Of a DNA stretch of 64,000 nt, positions 38,072-49,359 are shown piece after piece. The position numbers and the translations under genes are program-made. Location: contig CM044964.1 of NCBI GenBank assembly GCA_024516035.1, positions 867,410-931,409 on the forward strand, in the 5' to 3' direction. The stretch's first letter is position 1. Each line of letters opens with the position of its first letter. Below the pieces are notes generated by a model. That model worked only from the letters and a program-made list of their open reading frames with translations. It ran no database searches and had not been told where the DNA came from. Source of the stretch: Bactericera cockerelli (taxonomy: Eukaryota > Arthropoda > Insecta > Hemiptera > Triozidae).

Positions 38072-38501
38072 TATTGGAAATATATTTTTTTACAATGACA
38101 ATCACTTCCACCCAACTTTTTCTCGGTCTCATTCTATCACTTTTCAATTCCTTCTATATTTTCTCTCTTTTTTTTCTGTAATTCTTTCTGTATCTTTCAC
38201 CTCTTTTCGTCTTTCACACACACTCCTCTCTTGGTAGAGGTCACACGGGAGAAGCAGGTATATTTGGAGAGAGAAAAAAGGAGAGAGAAAGAAAAGAGGA
38301 GAGTGAGAAAAGAAAAGAGGTGAGAAAGAGAGAGAAGACGAGAGAGCTTATTAAAGGTTCCAGGTGCGTTTAGATAAGACCTTTCCTATTCCTGTTCACT
38401 ACCATAGAGATAACAAGTGTTATTAATAGATAATGGAAGAGCTGATAATAAAAAAACACCTATTTATGATTAAACTCAACACTTGTCTTGCTGGGGGGAC
38501 G

Positions 38502-39425
38502 TCAAACAGAGACAATACCAGCCATGTTAGGCCAGAAGACAACAGAGACAGTACCAGCCATGTTAGGCCAGAAGACAACAGAGACAGTACCAGCCATGTC
38601 AGACCAGAAGACAACAGAGACAGTACCAGCCATGTCAGACCAGAAGACAACAGAGACAGTACCAGCCATGTTAGGCCAGAAGACAACAGAGACAGTACCA
38701 GCCATGCCAGGCCAGAAGACAACAGAGACAGTACCAGCCATGTTAGGCCAGAAGACAACAGAGACAGTACCAGCCATGTCAGACCAGAAGACAACAGAGA
38801 CAGTACCAGCCATGCCAGGCCAGAAGACAACAGAGACAGTACCAGCCATGTCAGGCCAGAAGACAACAGAGACAGTACCAGCCATGTTAGACCAGAAGAC
38901 AACAGAGACAGTACCAGCCATGTCAGGCCAGAAGACAACAGAGACAGTACCAGCCATGTTAGGCCAGAAGACAACAGAGACAGTACCAGCCATGTTAGAC
39001 CAGAAGACAACAGAGACAGTACCAGCCATGCCAGGCCAGAAGACAACAGAGACAGTACCAGCCATGTCAGACCAGAAGACAACAGAGACAGTACCAGCCA
39101 TGTCAGGCCAGAAGACAACAGAGACAGTACCAGCCATGTTAGACCAGAAGACAACAGAGACAGTACCAGCCATGTTAGGCCAGAAGACAACAGAGACAGT
39201 ACCAGCCATGTCAGACCAGAAGACAACAGAGACAGTACCAGCCATGCCAGGCCAGAAGACAACAGAGACAGTACCAGCCATGCCAGGCCAGAAGACAACA
39301 GAGACAGTACCAGCCATGTCAGGCCAGAAGACAACAGAGACAGTACCAGCCATGTTAGGCCAGAAGACAACAGAGACAGTACCAGCCATGTCAGGCCAGA
39401 AGACACAACAGAGACACTACCAGTA
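38502..39425. repeat. 36-bp minisatellite, 25 copies, open in several frames
   Basis: The unit is ATGTTAGGCCAGAAGACAAC + AGAGACAGTACCAGCC. There is no length variation in 25 copies; a degenerate copy precedes the array and a frameshifted one ends it. Variable bases are confined to TTAG/TCAG/CCAG and the following G/A. At 36 bp, all stop-free frames remain open: long frames of about 300-345 codons exist on both strands. One + frame (HVRPEDNRDSTS) absorbs most of the variation as synonymous changes. No splice signals, start context or homology were recognised. Confidence 0.9.
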
Positions 39426-39519
39426 GGAGGGTCAGAACCAACCAACCTTTACTGTATGGAAGAGGTTTGAAAATGCCAACCCCGAAAAAATTGATAAAGG
39501 TGGGGTGAAAGAAAAGCGC

Positions 39520-39795
39520 AACAATAGCTCAGTGGTCAAGCACTCGCTTGCCATGCGAAAGGTCCCGGGTTTGAACCCCCGCGCCGCCAAAAAAAAATTG
39601 TATTCAAAATTTGGTTACAGATGTTTGTAAGGGATTCCTTCCATTTAGGTTGACCCAGCACCTAAATGGATAGTATAGTGTCACTTCTCGCCCATCAGAG
39701 AGGGGGCATATACTACAGGATGGGCAATGAAGCGTCTACAGTAACTCCTGTTTCATAGCTACAAAATAAAAAAGGCTGTGAAATACTCATCATTG
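39520..39795 (+). mobile_element. SINE family D, full length
   Basis: Head 'agctcagtggtcaagcactc' + 'gcttgccatgcgaaaggtcc', body to 'tcctgtttcatagctacaaa'. Confidence 0.8.
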
Positions 39796-39861
39796 AAAAA
39801 GAAAATAAAAAAAAGAAAAAGGAGAATAAAAAGCCAGGATCGATGGCACGTTGAGTACACC

Positions 39862-40250
39862 TGCAGCCCATTCCAGAAACACTCTTTACTGTCGAAATCC
39901 CCAGACTTCCGTTTTATTCGTCACACAGCGCAGTCGAATAAGTGATTCCGTTCTAATTAACCAATTTATTTATTTATTTTATTTATTTAGAAACATTTTA
40001 TCAGTAGAACATATATACAGACAAATAATGGTAAAAATTAAATATAAAAATTGATAATATTAATAATATAAACAAGAAAAAAATAAACAAAATATATACA
40101 CATGTCCTAACAAAAGGGCGGGGTTGTTGCCTATGGCGATCTCTTCCACCCAACCAATCAGAGTGCGCTGTGTGACAGTTGAAAGGGAGCTTTAAAATGG
40201 AAATTATGAGAGTGGAGAGGTGGAGACTGTTTCTGGAACGGGCCACAATT
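39862..40250. mobile_element. MITE family M split by a nested insertion
   Basis: The outer arms are 'cccattccagaaacactctt' and 'gactgtttctggaacgggcc'; the inner arms are 'cgtcacacagcgcagtcgaa' and 'caatcagagtgcgctgtgtg'. The insert (about 39966-40152) is an H/LINE-type tail on the reverse strand. Confidence 0.7.
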
Positions 40251-40425
40251 CTCGTTCTGTCACCAAAGTTTAGCAACTTCCGGTGAGGTTAGTATACTTG
40301 AATGGGTGACCATTCAAATTCGAATACTCGTAATGAAAAATTTTCAACCCTACTCAGGCTGAATGAAGTTAATTTGAGTTAACTGTTTTATGAGTTCCCA
40401 GCCAATGGAATGTGAAACCCCCTTA
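40251..40425 (+). mobile_element. 5S-rRNA-derived SINE, family L
   Basis: 'attctcgttctgtcaccaaa' + 'gtttagcaacttccggtgag' + 'gttagtatacttgaatgggt' + 'gacc' follows the second half of 5S rRNA closely. The body is shared with family E. This is the best 5S match in the window. Confidence 0.8.
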
Positions 40426-40754
40426 TCGATAGGAAAGGGACCATAGGAAAGCACTTAAAAGGGACAACTTATCGGTTATCAATAGGACCAGAGCACTTAA
40501 AAGGGACGTTTGCAAAAAAAAACACTAATTATTTCAATCATGGAACTTTCGGGAAAGCAATTGTTATGGCTCTTTTAAGATTTTAAGCTCGGTACTACGG
40601 AGGTCAAGCTATCTCTCTTTGACTTTACTACAACGATATCTTTTTGACCTTTCCTGTCTATATGATAATATTGACCTCTCTAGAATACCCCTCATACTGA
40701 TAACATTAATGAACTAAAAGGTATGGCTTATCAGGGATAAGGTCAAAATATAAA
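40426..40754. other. Unique sequence, no gene
   Basis: Short direct repeats of 'gcacttaaaagggac' at about 40451 and 40495. Confidence 0.4.
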
Positions 40755-40868
40755 CCAACCTGAGTAGCTTGATCGATAAGGCGCCGGATATGTAACCTGG
40801 AGGTCAATGGTTCGAATCCCAAGCTTAATAATGCAAGTTTGAGTTATTGTGATCTATCACGATTTTGA
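40755..40868 (+). mobile_element. tRNA-derived SINE, family A
   Basis: 'gagtagcttgatcgataagg' head, box B 'atggttcgaatccca', decayed tail. Confidence 0.7.
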
Positions 40869-40934
40869 TATAATTCTTAGGGTCAAATATTTTTTTGAAA
40901 CAGTATTAAATATCTAGGATTTGTTAATCCAAGC

Positions 40935-41320
40935 CATTATCACTGCTTAACAGCACTGTGATTAGGACGCGGGTTTTACCCTTCATTCGCTGGGAATCGT
41001 ACCCACATTAACCTCATCCAGCCTAGGTAGGACCGGAAATCTTCCTCAAGATAATCCAGGTAAATATTCAGTTACAAAAATACTCATTTCTTAAAATCAT
41101 CAGGATCTAACTAACAGATTCAGAGTCTTGAGGTGTAAATACGTATTACGAAACAGGATTAGTAAATCTAAGCCTGGGTAGGGCCGGAAAAGCCAGCCTC
41201 ACATGCACTGAGGGAACAGAATTTTCCGTTTGAAAAGTCTGCTCCGACCGGGGATCGGACTCAGGATCTCTGGACTACGGGCAATACTCACAAGCGTTAC
41301 GCCACGGAGTGGAGGCTGGC
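40935..41320 (-). mobile_element. SINE family E interrupted by about 125 bases
   Basis: The body is at 40935-41040 and the head part at 41172-41320 (reverse 'tccgtggcgtaacgcttgtg'). The string 'agcct(a/g)ggtagg(a/g)ccggaaa' occurs on both sides of the insert, like a target duplication or a second partial copy. Confidence 0.65.
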
Positions 41321-41464
41321 AGGATAGTGTAGTTTTCTTTATTCCTTATATACTTCCGATAATTTTCTAATATTAAAATTCGGACGTTTTGAGTTCGTTT
41401 ATGTAAAAATAATAATACTTTTTGCTCCGAGTTCCATTTTCTTTTCATTTCTGGACGTTTTTTC

Positions 41465-41490
41465 TCCGTCTCTCTCTCTCTCTGTCTCTC

Positions 41491-41524
<34 letters not shown>
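41465..41524 (+). repeat. CT microsatellite
   Basis: (TC)n with a few interruptions. The flanks 41321-41764 show no gene. Confidence 0.9.
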
Positions 41525-41764
41525 ATTCATCCCTCTCTTTTTCCACCCCTTTTGTTCTATCTATGTACTTTATTTATAACACACTTGAGGAATTGGCGCG
41601 AACGACCTGTCTAGTGACAGAGTTAAAGCCCCTAAATGAAATAACAAACAAATTGGTAGGTGTTTTCTACTGAGTAGTTGTCTAGACTTACTTACACGTA
41701 GTGCTGAGCTACCCACTAAAGTTATATAATAACACTGAAAACACATACTTATTTACTTATTATG

Positions 41765-42065
41765 TTTAGTCACTGTGGCAGAGTGAGTTAGCGCGCTAGG
41801 CATTGCACACATGGTGACCTGGGTTCGATTCCCAGCGGGGGAGGATTTTTTTTGCTCTGTACTTGGATGTTCGGGGTCCACTCATACCTCATGAGGAAAA
41901 ATGAGTAGCTGCTTTGATGTGAAGCAGCGACCAGTGGCAGAATCATAGGCAAAAAAAATAATACAAGATATTGTAAATTAAAGTGGTAGTGGTAAAGTCC
42001 TATGATTCTGCGCTACCCACTAACATTGTGACATAATAACACAAAGAAAAAGCATTATTATTATT
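41765..42065 (+). mobile_element. tRNA-derived SINE, family C, forward orientation
   Basis: Head 'gtcactgtggcagagtgagt' + 'tagcgcgctaggcattgcac', box B 'ggttcgattcccagc', body and 'ataataacacaaagaaaaag' tail ending in (att)n. Confidence 0.85.
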
Positions 42066-42267
42066 ATTATATATATCTGAAAGCATTAGATATGTATAGT
42101 ACCTTTAAAATCATTATGAGTACCTACACTACCTATACAATAGAAAGCTAAGTACATTAGGTACATACGATTTATTAACACTAATATTCTGAAAGCACTT
42201 CCAGTATGTTAAGTATAAGAGTAATGTGATATGAAACATAATTATTATACCGGATTTCTCCATAAGG

Positions 42268-42645
42268 TCATGCACTGGTAGTCAAGTGGTTAAAGCGCTA
42301 GTCTGGTAATCCAGGTAGCGTAGGGATCCCGTGGTTAGAATCCCACCCAGTGCATGAATTTTTCCTCATTACTTTGACAATGAAATATATAAGTTCTCAG
42401 GAAAAACTTATAATTATACACAACTCTTGGTAAAACAAATAAACATCGAAATAATTTGAAGATAGATAACACTTGGCTTTTTTTGTTTTACTTAATAATT
42501 TATTTTCAGATGGCCATTTCGCCAGTTACGATATTAGTTTTAAATTAAGTCTTTAGTTCACCGACGATGCCGTAACTGGATTAGGTGGTATAGAAAATGC
42601 TTTGAGCATCAACCTCACCTGATGGTTACCTTCCACTACAAGTGT
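42268..42645 (+). mobile_element. SINE family F, body interrupted
   Basis: The head and box B are at 42268-42375 and the tail ('tgctttgagcatcaacctca') at 42575-42645. About 200 unrelated bases lie between. Confidence 0.6.
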
Positions 42646-42663
42646 GTATATACATTATACACT

Positions 42664-43082
42664 GTATACAGGGTGGTCCAAAAAGTTTGCACCAAAATGA
42701 CAGGGGTAATGAAAGAGACCATTTCCAATAAAAATGTTCCCGGACATTTTCCATTATTTTTTGTCGTTTTCAAAATGGCGGCCAAAACTTTGACAGTCTA
42801 AATGAGCATTAAAACATTAAAAGGGTTAATTTAATTTATTTTAACTAGAATTTTATTATCAATTCAAAAATGCAATCCGTTTTTTTTTCTAGGTGGTACA
42901 GAAAAAATTAAAAAAAATCAAAAGCCAAACCAAAGTCGGAATATTTGAAAAACTCACGTTTTGGCCGCCATTTTGAAAACGACAAAAAATAATGGAAAAT
43001 GTCCGGGAATATTTTTGTTGGAAATGGTCTCTTATATTACCCCTATCATTTTGGTGCAAACTTTTTGGACCACCCTGTATAC
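42664..43082. mobile_element. Mariner-type foldback MITE, 419 bp, with about 125-bp terminal inverted repeats
   Basis: The left arm starts GTATACAGGGTGGTCCAAAA and the right arm ends in its reverse complement. The arms match for about 125 bases with few mismatches, including 'gtcgttttcaaaatggcggc'. The TA-flanked CAGGGTGGTCCAAAAAGT end resembles Tc1/mariner/IS630-type termini. No transposase. Confidence 0.88.
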
Positions 43083-43175
43083 AAGTACATACTAATTTCA
43101 TACATACTCGTATGTCTCCAAAGAATCATCATACTCCAGGAAACAATAGGTAGTAAAACGTAAAATTACTATTAA

Positions 43176-43451
43176 TGCTTTTTCTTTGTGTTATTATGAC
43201 ACAATTTTAGTGGGTAGCGCAGAATCATAGGACTTTACCACTTTAATTTACAATATCTTGTATTATTTTTTTTGCCTAAGATTCTGCCACTTATCGCTGC
43301 TTCACATTGAAGCAGCTACTCATTTTTCCTCACGAGTTTATGAGTGGACCCCGAACATCCAAGTTTAGAGCAGAAAAAATCCCCCCCCGCTGGTAATCGA
43401 AACCAGGTCACCATGTGTGCAATGCCTAGCGCGCTAACTCGCTCTGCCACA
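43176..43451 (-). mobile_element. tRNA-derived SINE, family C, with target-site duplication
   Basis: GTAAAATTACTATTAA at 43160-43175 and 43452-43467. Very similar to 47901-48194. Confidence 0.88.
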
Positions 43452-43469
43452 GTAAAATTACTATTAAAT

Positions 43470-44460
43470 ACCATACAGGTTCTTCGTTCAGTAAGTATAA
43501 AATTTTTTTTTACAATATTGTATAATAAAATCACGCACTCTACAATTATTACCTACTGTCTCTTTGCCAAAATTTCGCGAGTGCCAAAATGGTAAAAAAA
43601 AGAAACCAAAATTTGATTCAAAGCGTCGGCATTGTTGGTCATTTTTTATTATAGTAATATCTAATCTAAGACCATCTCTACAATCGTTAGTCAAGGACTA
43701 TAAATTGTAACTACATATTAAATTACCCACTTATTGTAAATGTATTATGGAAATACTTTATAAATTATTATTAAAGTTAAGATATGGCTGGACTGTTCTT
43801 CAAGTTGTGGGATCTCCATTAACCAATCGCCATTTTGGCGATCAAACAATCATTGCCATCAGATTTCCTGATCAAGTTTGTTACTTTGTTTGTAGCCGGT
43901 ACGATTCCCAGCAAATGGAGGTTAAAACCCCGGTCCTGACTATCTCAAATCAGGACGTTATAACCAAATAGAATCAATGGACATGAAAGGAGCCTAGACA
44001 TTGGATCTGGGCGTCCATATAATCCTCTCACCACCGTGATTTAGCTGATGTCTATGCATATCTCACGGACAAGGAATTATTGGTTATTTATTAATTAAAG
44101 TTATTCAAGATGGTAATTCCCAAGCTTGGCAAACATTTTTTCTGGGACTAATGTCAAATCATTCTTTCCCACAGAGACACTTTTTAAGAAACTTTTACTG
44201 CACCACATCGAGGTCTTTCAGAACGGGGGTTTACCCCTTTTTTTTGAAGGCGAACGGGAATGAGATTGCGATGACAGTTTGGGTTTTTTGACTTTTGAGG
44301 TGAACACAATTTTTTTGTAATTTAGGGTAATACCCCACTAACACCTTTTATGATCTCAATGCAGAGACATTAAAATACTCCCACGCATGGTGTAACAGGT
44401 AAATTAGTCATAATGGAACTTAGTCGAACCGACTCACCTCAGCTACGTTCGAGTCCCAAG
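43470..44460. other. Mostly unique; short E-body fragment
   Basis: The E fragment is at 43885-43985 ('cggtacgattcccagcaaat'). No gene. Confidence 0.4.
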
Positions 44461-44679
44461 TTCGGTAAAAATTTAGCAGCGGGAGTTTCAGAGTAGTTGT
44501 GATATCACGAAAGTGATTAACACAAATATGATAAGTTTTAAAAAAAAACCCATTCAAATCATTCATTCAATATAAAAAAACCGTCAATTCGATCGGTTGA
44601 TCGACAAGGCTGTGATTTCCAGAGTTTGATCAAAGCAGTCGACCAGATGAGATTATTGGCCTTGGAGGAGGTCTCGGGG

Positions 44680-45015
44680 CCAAACCCAGAGCCGACAAAA
44701 AATTCTACTCGAAATTGGGTACAGTCTGTTGTTCTTTGTAAGACTGTAAGGGATACTCCGGTGCTCTCGTGTTGACCCAGCAGGCCAGCATCCGATGGGA
44801 AAATACTGTGTTACTTCTCGTTCATCAGAGGAGAGGCGAAGGGAGGCATACTACGATTTTTTTTTTAAATTGAATTGAATAAAATTGTTCTTTTTATTTG
44901 TACAATAATAGTATTTCTATTACCTCCTAAGCTTATGCAAACTTCTGTGAGGAGTTGGGAAAGCTACAACACGGACCACAAGCGTCTACACTTCTACAGT
45001 AGCTGCTGTTTTATG
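44680..45015 (+). mobile_element. SINE family D with an internal insertion
   Basis: The body 'gtgttgacccagcaggccag' to 'gaggcatactacgat' is broken at about 44857 by T-rich 'aaattgaattgaataaaatt' sequence and resumes at about 44955 ('gggaaagctacaacacggac'). Confidence 0.6.
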
Positions 45016-45049
45016 GCTACAATATACAATCGCCTTAATTATAAGTATA

Positions 45050-45258
45050 AGTAGTGCTGTATTTAAACTGTCAGCGCAAGACAGGTAGTCCCATTATACC
45101 AACAGTAAGCCCAAGACGTATTCACGTATTAGTATGCGGTAAAAATCTCAAATGGGAGGATAACTTGTCATGTCCCGGCTTGGCTTCGAACTGAAGTTCT
45201 CTGGAATCCATGGATTCACAGATTGCCGCATTTACCACTGAGCTACCGGGATAGACCA
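45050..45258 (-). mobile_element. tRNA-derived SINE, family B
   Basis: Tail at left, head at right (reverse 'cccggtagctcagtggtaaa'). Confidence 0.75.
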
Positions 45259-45351
45259 ATGCAGGCGTCGAGAATCAAATTTCAAAAATTCACCTGAGCC
45301 CGTTTTCATTGATAATAATTCATATATGTTCTTTTATTCTCTTTTTTAGTG

Positions 45352-45540
45352 TATAGCTGGTACATTCCCTGCGAATGGAGGGTAAAACCCCCGTCCTAAT
45401 CCAGGACGTTAAATCAAATAAAACTGTTGGCGTTGGGAAGGGCATCCAGCGTAAAAAATGTGCCATAACCAATTGACCTCAAGCATGAGGTTGAACAACG
45501 TCGACCTTACTTGAGTGGGATAAGTTAAAGTAAAAGAAGA
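45352..45540 (+). mobile_element. SINE family E body and tail
   Basis: 'gcgaatggagggtaaaaccc' to 'gggataagttaaagtaaaag'. Confidence 0.7.
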
Positions 45541-45544
45541 ATAT

Positions 45545-46345
45545 ATGACCTTTGAAAACTCCCACTGTCCAAAGTAGAGATAGGTCAAGGTCAAGGCTCC
45601 TCACCACATCATATAATATATGTAGGTATAGGCAGTAGTTAGTAAGGGCACTATCATTAACAACACATCAGCGATATTGAAAAATCCCATATCACCCAAA
45701 ATAATGATGTGTGGACAGTTCCTAGAATTTTTTCATCCATTGGGAGGAAATATTTCATGAGTGATGGAATAGATTAATACAAAAATCGATTTTTCCTCAA
45801 CCGACACAGGCGCATGGCGGAATTGTATACGTTTTTATTTTGAATGAAAAATGATATCGTGATTGTATTCGATTTCTTTCAAAATCGATTTAAGAATCGA
45901 TTAGTTTAAAATAGCTCTTTCCTGGATTTTTAGATAACGGAAAGTTGTAAATAATATGGTTAGAATGAAGATTTCAAGCAATTTGAGAATCCTGCCATTG
46001 AAGCCTTAAAAAATCAATAAAATATTATAATTTTAAAGAATTGACAAGGCCTTTCGTAAGGTCATTCAGAAGAGGCTAAATAATACCCTCTCAAGGCTCC
46101 TCAGAGGGTAATCTTTGGGGCAGGAAATAGTAGCCCTACCTGTGAGACGCAGCAATGTAGATTTCAGACGGCCTGTTGGAACTAGAGGTTGGTGGTTCCA
46201 GCACCCATCAATGATTTTGTTGCATTGCAACTAGGTGTCCAGTTTGGGTTTGAAAAGAAAAGAAAAATCAAGCGAAACGGTCGTTTCGTGGGTGAACGCC
46301 TCCCAGACACTGCAGTGCTTCTATATAAATAATCACATACTATTT
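45545..46345. other. Unique sequence, no gene
   Basis: A decayed box-B-like piece is at 46180-46210. Nothing else supported. Confidence 0.4.
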
Positions 46346-46349
46346 ACAT

Positions 46350-46530
46350 GGCCGACCTCCATGGCTCAGTGGTTAAGAGCAGTGGTTACTGACCCGGAGG
46401 TTGCGGGTTCGAATCCGACCGGAGCGGAAATTTCTGACCAAAATTTTCAGTTTCCGGAATGGCATGGTTGTAAAGGTAAAGTGCCCTGAAGTAAGGCGAA
46501 AGCGGTTCCGGGCACACAAAAAAAAAACTA
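46350..46530 (+). mobile_element. tRNA-derived SINE, family J
   Basis: Head 'cctccatggctcagtggtta' + 'agagcagtggttactgaccc', box B GGGTTCGAATCCGACC, body 'gtaaagtgccctgaagtaag' + 'gcgaaagcggttccgggcac'. A second copy is at 56930-57095 (-). Confidence 0.78.
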
Positions 46531-46559
46531 CCTACATAGTCTTTGCTATACATAAGTAC

Positions 46560-46790
46560 TCTCATTATCATGAGTGGTGGTGCGTACTTACACAAAAACA
46601 AAGCCAACCCTCGCGGCCTCGCCCTCGCCGTGATGCAACCCAGGGTGTGCTTATTTTGGGTAACTGATTTGTAAGTTTCCAGTGAATAAAGGGTTAAACC
46701 TCTCTCTTGAATGACCTGAATTTTGAAAAGACCACACGGCAAAAAATAATTTGGACCTATTCTTGTCAATTGTCATGGGTCCAAACAACA
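46560..46790 (-). mobile_element. 5S/E-type SINE body, decayed
   Basis: 'gtgaataaagggttaaacct' and the neighbouring bases resemble the shared L/E body in reverse. Confidence 0.35.
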
Positions 46791-47059
46791 GTCGGGTCCT
46801 TTTTTTGATGATCGATAAGGTTCCTTATATCGAAAAAAATCGATTCCTGCTATCGATAACTGATTAGAAATCGGAATCCCTCGGTAGATTTACGGTAATG
46901 TACCTACTTGATTAATATTCCATTAAGGGTACCTGTATAATCTATTCTAATTTCTATTTCAATATTCCACGCTCTCTATACTAACGCTGTGGGTCGGAAT
47001 AATAAAGTTTCTGGAGGCTCGATTGCCAAATTTCCTGTTTATATTCATATTTCGCGCTA

Positions 47060-47355
47060 GGAGGATGGAAATATAATATTTCGCGATACCAAGTGTTGGA
47101 AGTTGGATGTTAGTTGGATTTAAGCGATTTTTTGATCTTGCTCCAAAGATCGACGTGAATTTTTTGAAACTCGTGTTGAAATTTGCGTGTTTTGTAGTGA
47201 AAAGTTTGTACTTTTAATTTATTTATTGACCCGCGGAATCTTTTATTGTGAATAAAAAGTGTTTGATTTTTGTGCTATCAAAGTTTGGTGTTTGGTTTCG
47301 GCAGAGAGTTTGGATTTTGATTTTGCCTACTTCTGAAGATTTAATATAGCTTTTG
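47060..47355 (+). promoter_or_regulatory. Possible promoter and non-coding first exon
   Basis: A stretch of about 300 unique bases, free of repeats, with short insect-UTR-like phrases (gtgaaaagtttgtac, tttgtgctatcaaag), ending at a good donor TTTTG|GTAAGT (47355/47356). The next unique candidate exon downstream is that of the sugar transporter. Speculative. Confidence 0.25.
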
Positions 47356-47781
47356 GTAAGTTCTATTATTATTATGGAAAATGGATATCGGCAGAGATAT
47401 AAGTGCTTGTGTAAAAAAAAATAGGGTCAAGAGCATGTTTTTATCTCCAGGATCCGCTGATTTGAAGTTGATGAATTTTAAATGGACCATCTGCAATACT
47501 TTACCTATGAAAAAAATCCGATTTCTTATATGAGAAAATTATCGGAAGTAAAATGAAGACAGTTAACAGGGTAAAAATTAAAATGACAGTAAAGTTTGAG
47601 AAACAAACAAGAGACATAATAAATAAATTATTATCTAAATTGTAATAAGTTAAAATGAATATAAGAATAGGATAACTTGAAAGTGTGTATATTAAAAATG
47701 ATATGTATATGTATTTTTTTGGTACGTCAGTAAAATTATTCTTTTAAAAAAATACTATTAATTTGCTACCAAGTAAACATA

Positions 47782-47883
47782 ACCGACCTCAGTGGCTCGA
47801 TCGATAAGGCGGCGGACTTGTAATCCGGAGTTCGGTGGTTCAAGCCCCCGTTTTCAGCGTAGATTTAGTAAAGATGGTAAGAT
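47782..47883 (+). mobile_element. tRNA-derived SINE, family A
   Basis: 'tcgatcgataaggcggcgga' head, body cut at 'agatttagtaaagatgg'. Confidence 0.75.
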
Positions 47884-47900
47884 TGATAAGTTTTTACTAA

Positions 47901-48194
47901 TATATAATGTATATAATGCTTTTCTTTGTGTTATTATGTCACAATTTTAGTGGGTAGCGCAGAATCATAGGACTTTAACCACTTTTATTTACAATATCTT
48001 GTATTATTTTTTTTGCCTAAGATTCTGCCACTGGTCGCTGCTTCACATTAAAGCAGCTACTCATTTTTCCTCACGAGGTATGAGTGGACCCCGAACATCC
48101 AAGTACAGAGCAGAAAAAATCCTCCCCCGCTGGGAATCGAACCCAGGTCACCATGTGTGCAATGCCTACGCGCTAACTCGCTCTGCCACAGTGA
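47901..48194 (-). mobile_element. tRNA-derived SINE, family C, with a 17-bp target-site duplication
   Basis: TGATAAGTTTTTACTAA flanks it (47884-47900 and about 48197-48213). Head at right, (at)n tail at left. Confidence 0.9.
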
Positions 48195-48454
48195 CTGATA
48201 AGTTTTTACTAAATAAACATCAAAACTCTGTTTTATGACTGTATATCTGTAAGGTTAACATCATGAAAGCTGGAATTTTTTCATGGAGTTGTAAAAACGA
48301 CCAATGAAAGATGATTTATTGTAACTCTAAAATAATATGCCATCGACGGGGAATGAACTGTAGAAATTCCGACACTTCGAGTATGCTTAATACGTACCTA
48401 GTGAGGGACAGTTCGAAATAATTTTGTTTTGATTAGTAATTATACCTATTGTGC

Positions 48455-48660
48455 ATTGGTGATCAAGTGGTTAAGGCGCTAGTCTGGTAATTCAGGTAGC
48501 GTAGGGATCCGTTGGTTTGAATCCCTCCCAGTGCATGCATTTTTCCTCATTAATTTGAGTTTGTGACCACATAATAATAAGACACTGAGGGTTAGGTGGT
48601 AAAAAATGCTTTGAGCACTCACCTCGCTTGGTGATTACCTTCCACTAAAGAGTCTCGTTG
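48455..48660 (+). mobile_element. tRNA-derived SINE, family F, full length
   Basis: Head 'tggtgatcaagtggttaagg' + 'cgctagtctggtaattcagg', tail 'ggtgattaccttccactaaa'. Confidence 0.78.
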
Positions 48661-48664
48661 TTTG

Positions 48665-49145
48665 TCTAATTTATCGAACTTAAAGGTCAAAGTACCTACC
48701 CTTGATTTTTAGAAAACAACACCATGATAACCAAAGGCTTTATGATAACTCTTAATCAGGTTTTGTTTTGATGGAATTTGTTTGTAAACTACATGTTTAC
48801 AAAACCTTATCCCGTACCTAACCTAAAATATGGTCCCTCTGTACCAAATTTCAAGGAAAAAACAGCAATCACTCTAAAAATTATAACTAGGTTAGGTACC
48901 TAATTCATTCATTTTCAGGGTGGAATTAATAGACTTTTCTGTAACATCTCTAATAATGTTTTCAAATGCTTCAGTTTATTTAAAAAAAGACACTTGAAAA
49001 AGACTTTTCAAGTGTTAAAAAAAAAAAAAACAAACAAACAAACAACTACCAACGAGAAGGTAGTAATAGGTATACCTACCTACCTATTAGTATAACTTAA
49101 AAAAGACATGTTCCGATATTTTAAAGATAACTAGAGGTTTTTTTA
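48665..49145. other. Unique sequence, no gene
   Basis: No supported feature. Confidence 0.4.
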
Positions 49146-49149
49146 TCTG

Positions 49150-49358
49150 GTGTTTAACATCGCTTTCAACTGCATGGTGATATCACAACGGGGATATTAC
49201 TCTCCATGCGCAGGAAAACCTGCTACCTACATTAACCTCACCCAGCCTGGGTTCGGAATGTCAGCATCACGAAATCTTCACTACGCTGAACGTTGCTTAA
49301 CTTCAGTAATTCTACGAGAACCGGTGAATTCAACGCGCAATCGACGCTGACACTAGTC
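49150..49358 (-). mobile_element. 5S-rRNA-derived SINE, family L
   Basis: The reverse strand reads 'accggttctcgtagaattac' + 'tgaagttaagcaacgttcag' + 'cg', a good 5S internal-promoter match, followed by the body shared with E ('gaggttaatgtaggtagcag'). Confidence 0.75.
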
Positions 49359-49359
49359 A

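Noticed and set aside
40251..40330. 5S rRNA gene
   Set aside because: Only the internal-promoter half is present, diverged, and followed by a SINE body.
46386..46769. 127-codon frame on the - strand
   Set aside because: It runs through SINE J and an E/L-type body; no protein family recognised.
47060..47355. Definite promoter of the sugar transporter
   Set aside because: Only repeat-free sequence and a good donor support it; kept as a low-confidence feature instead.
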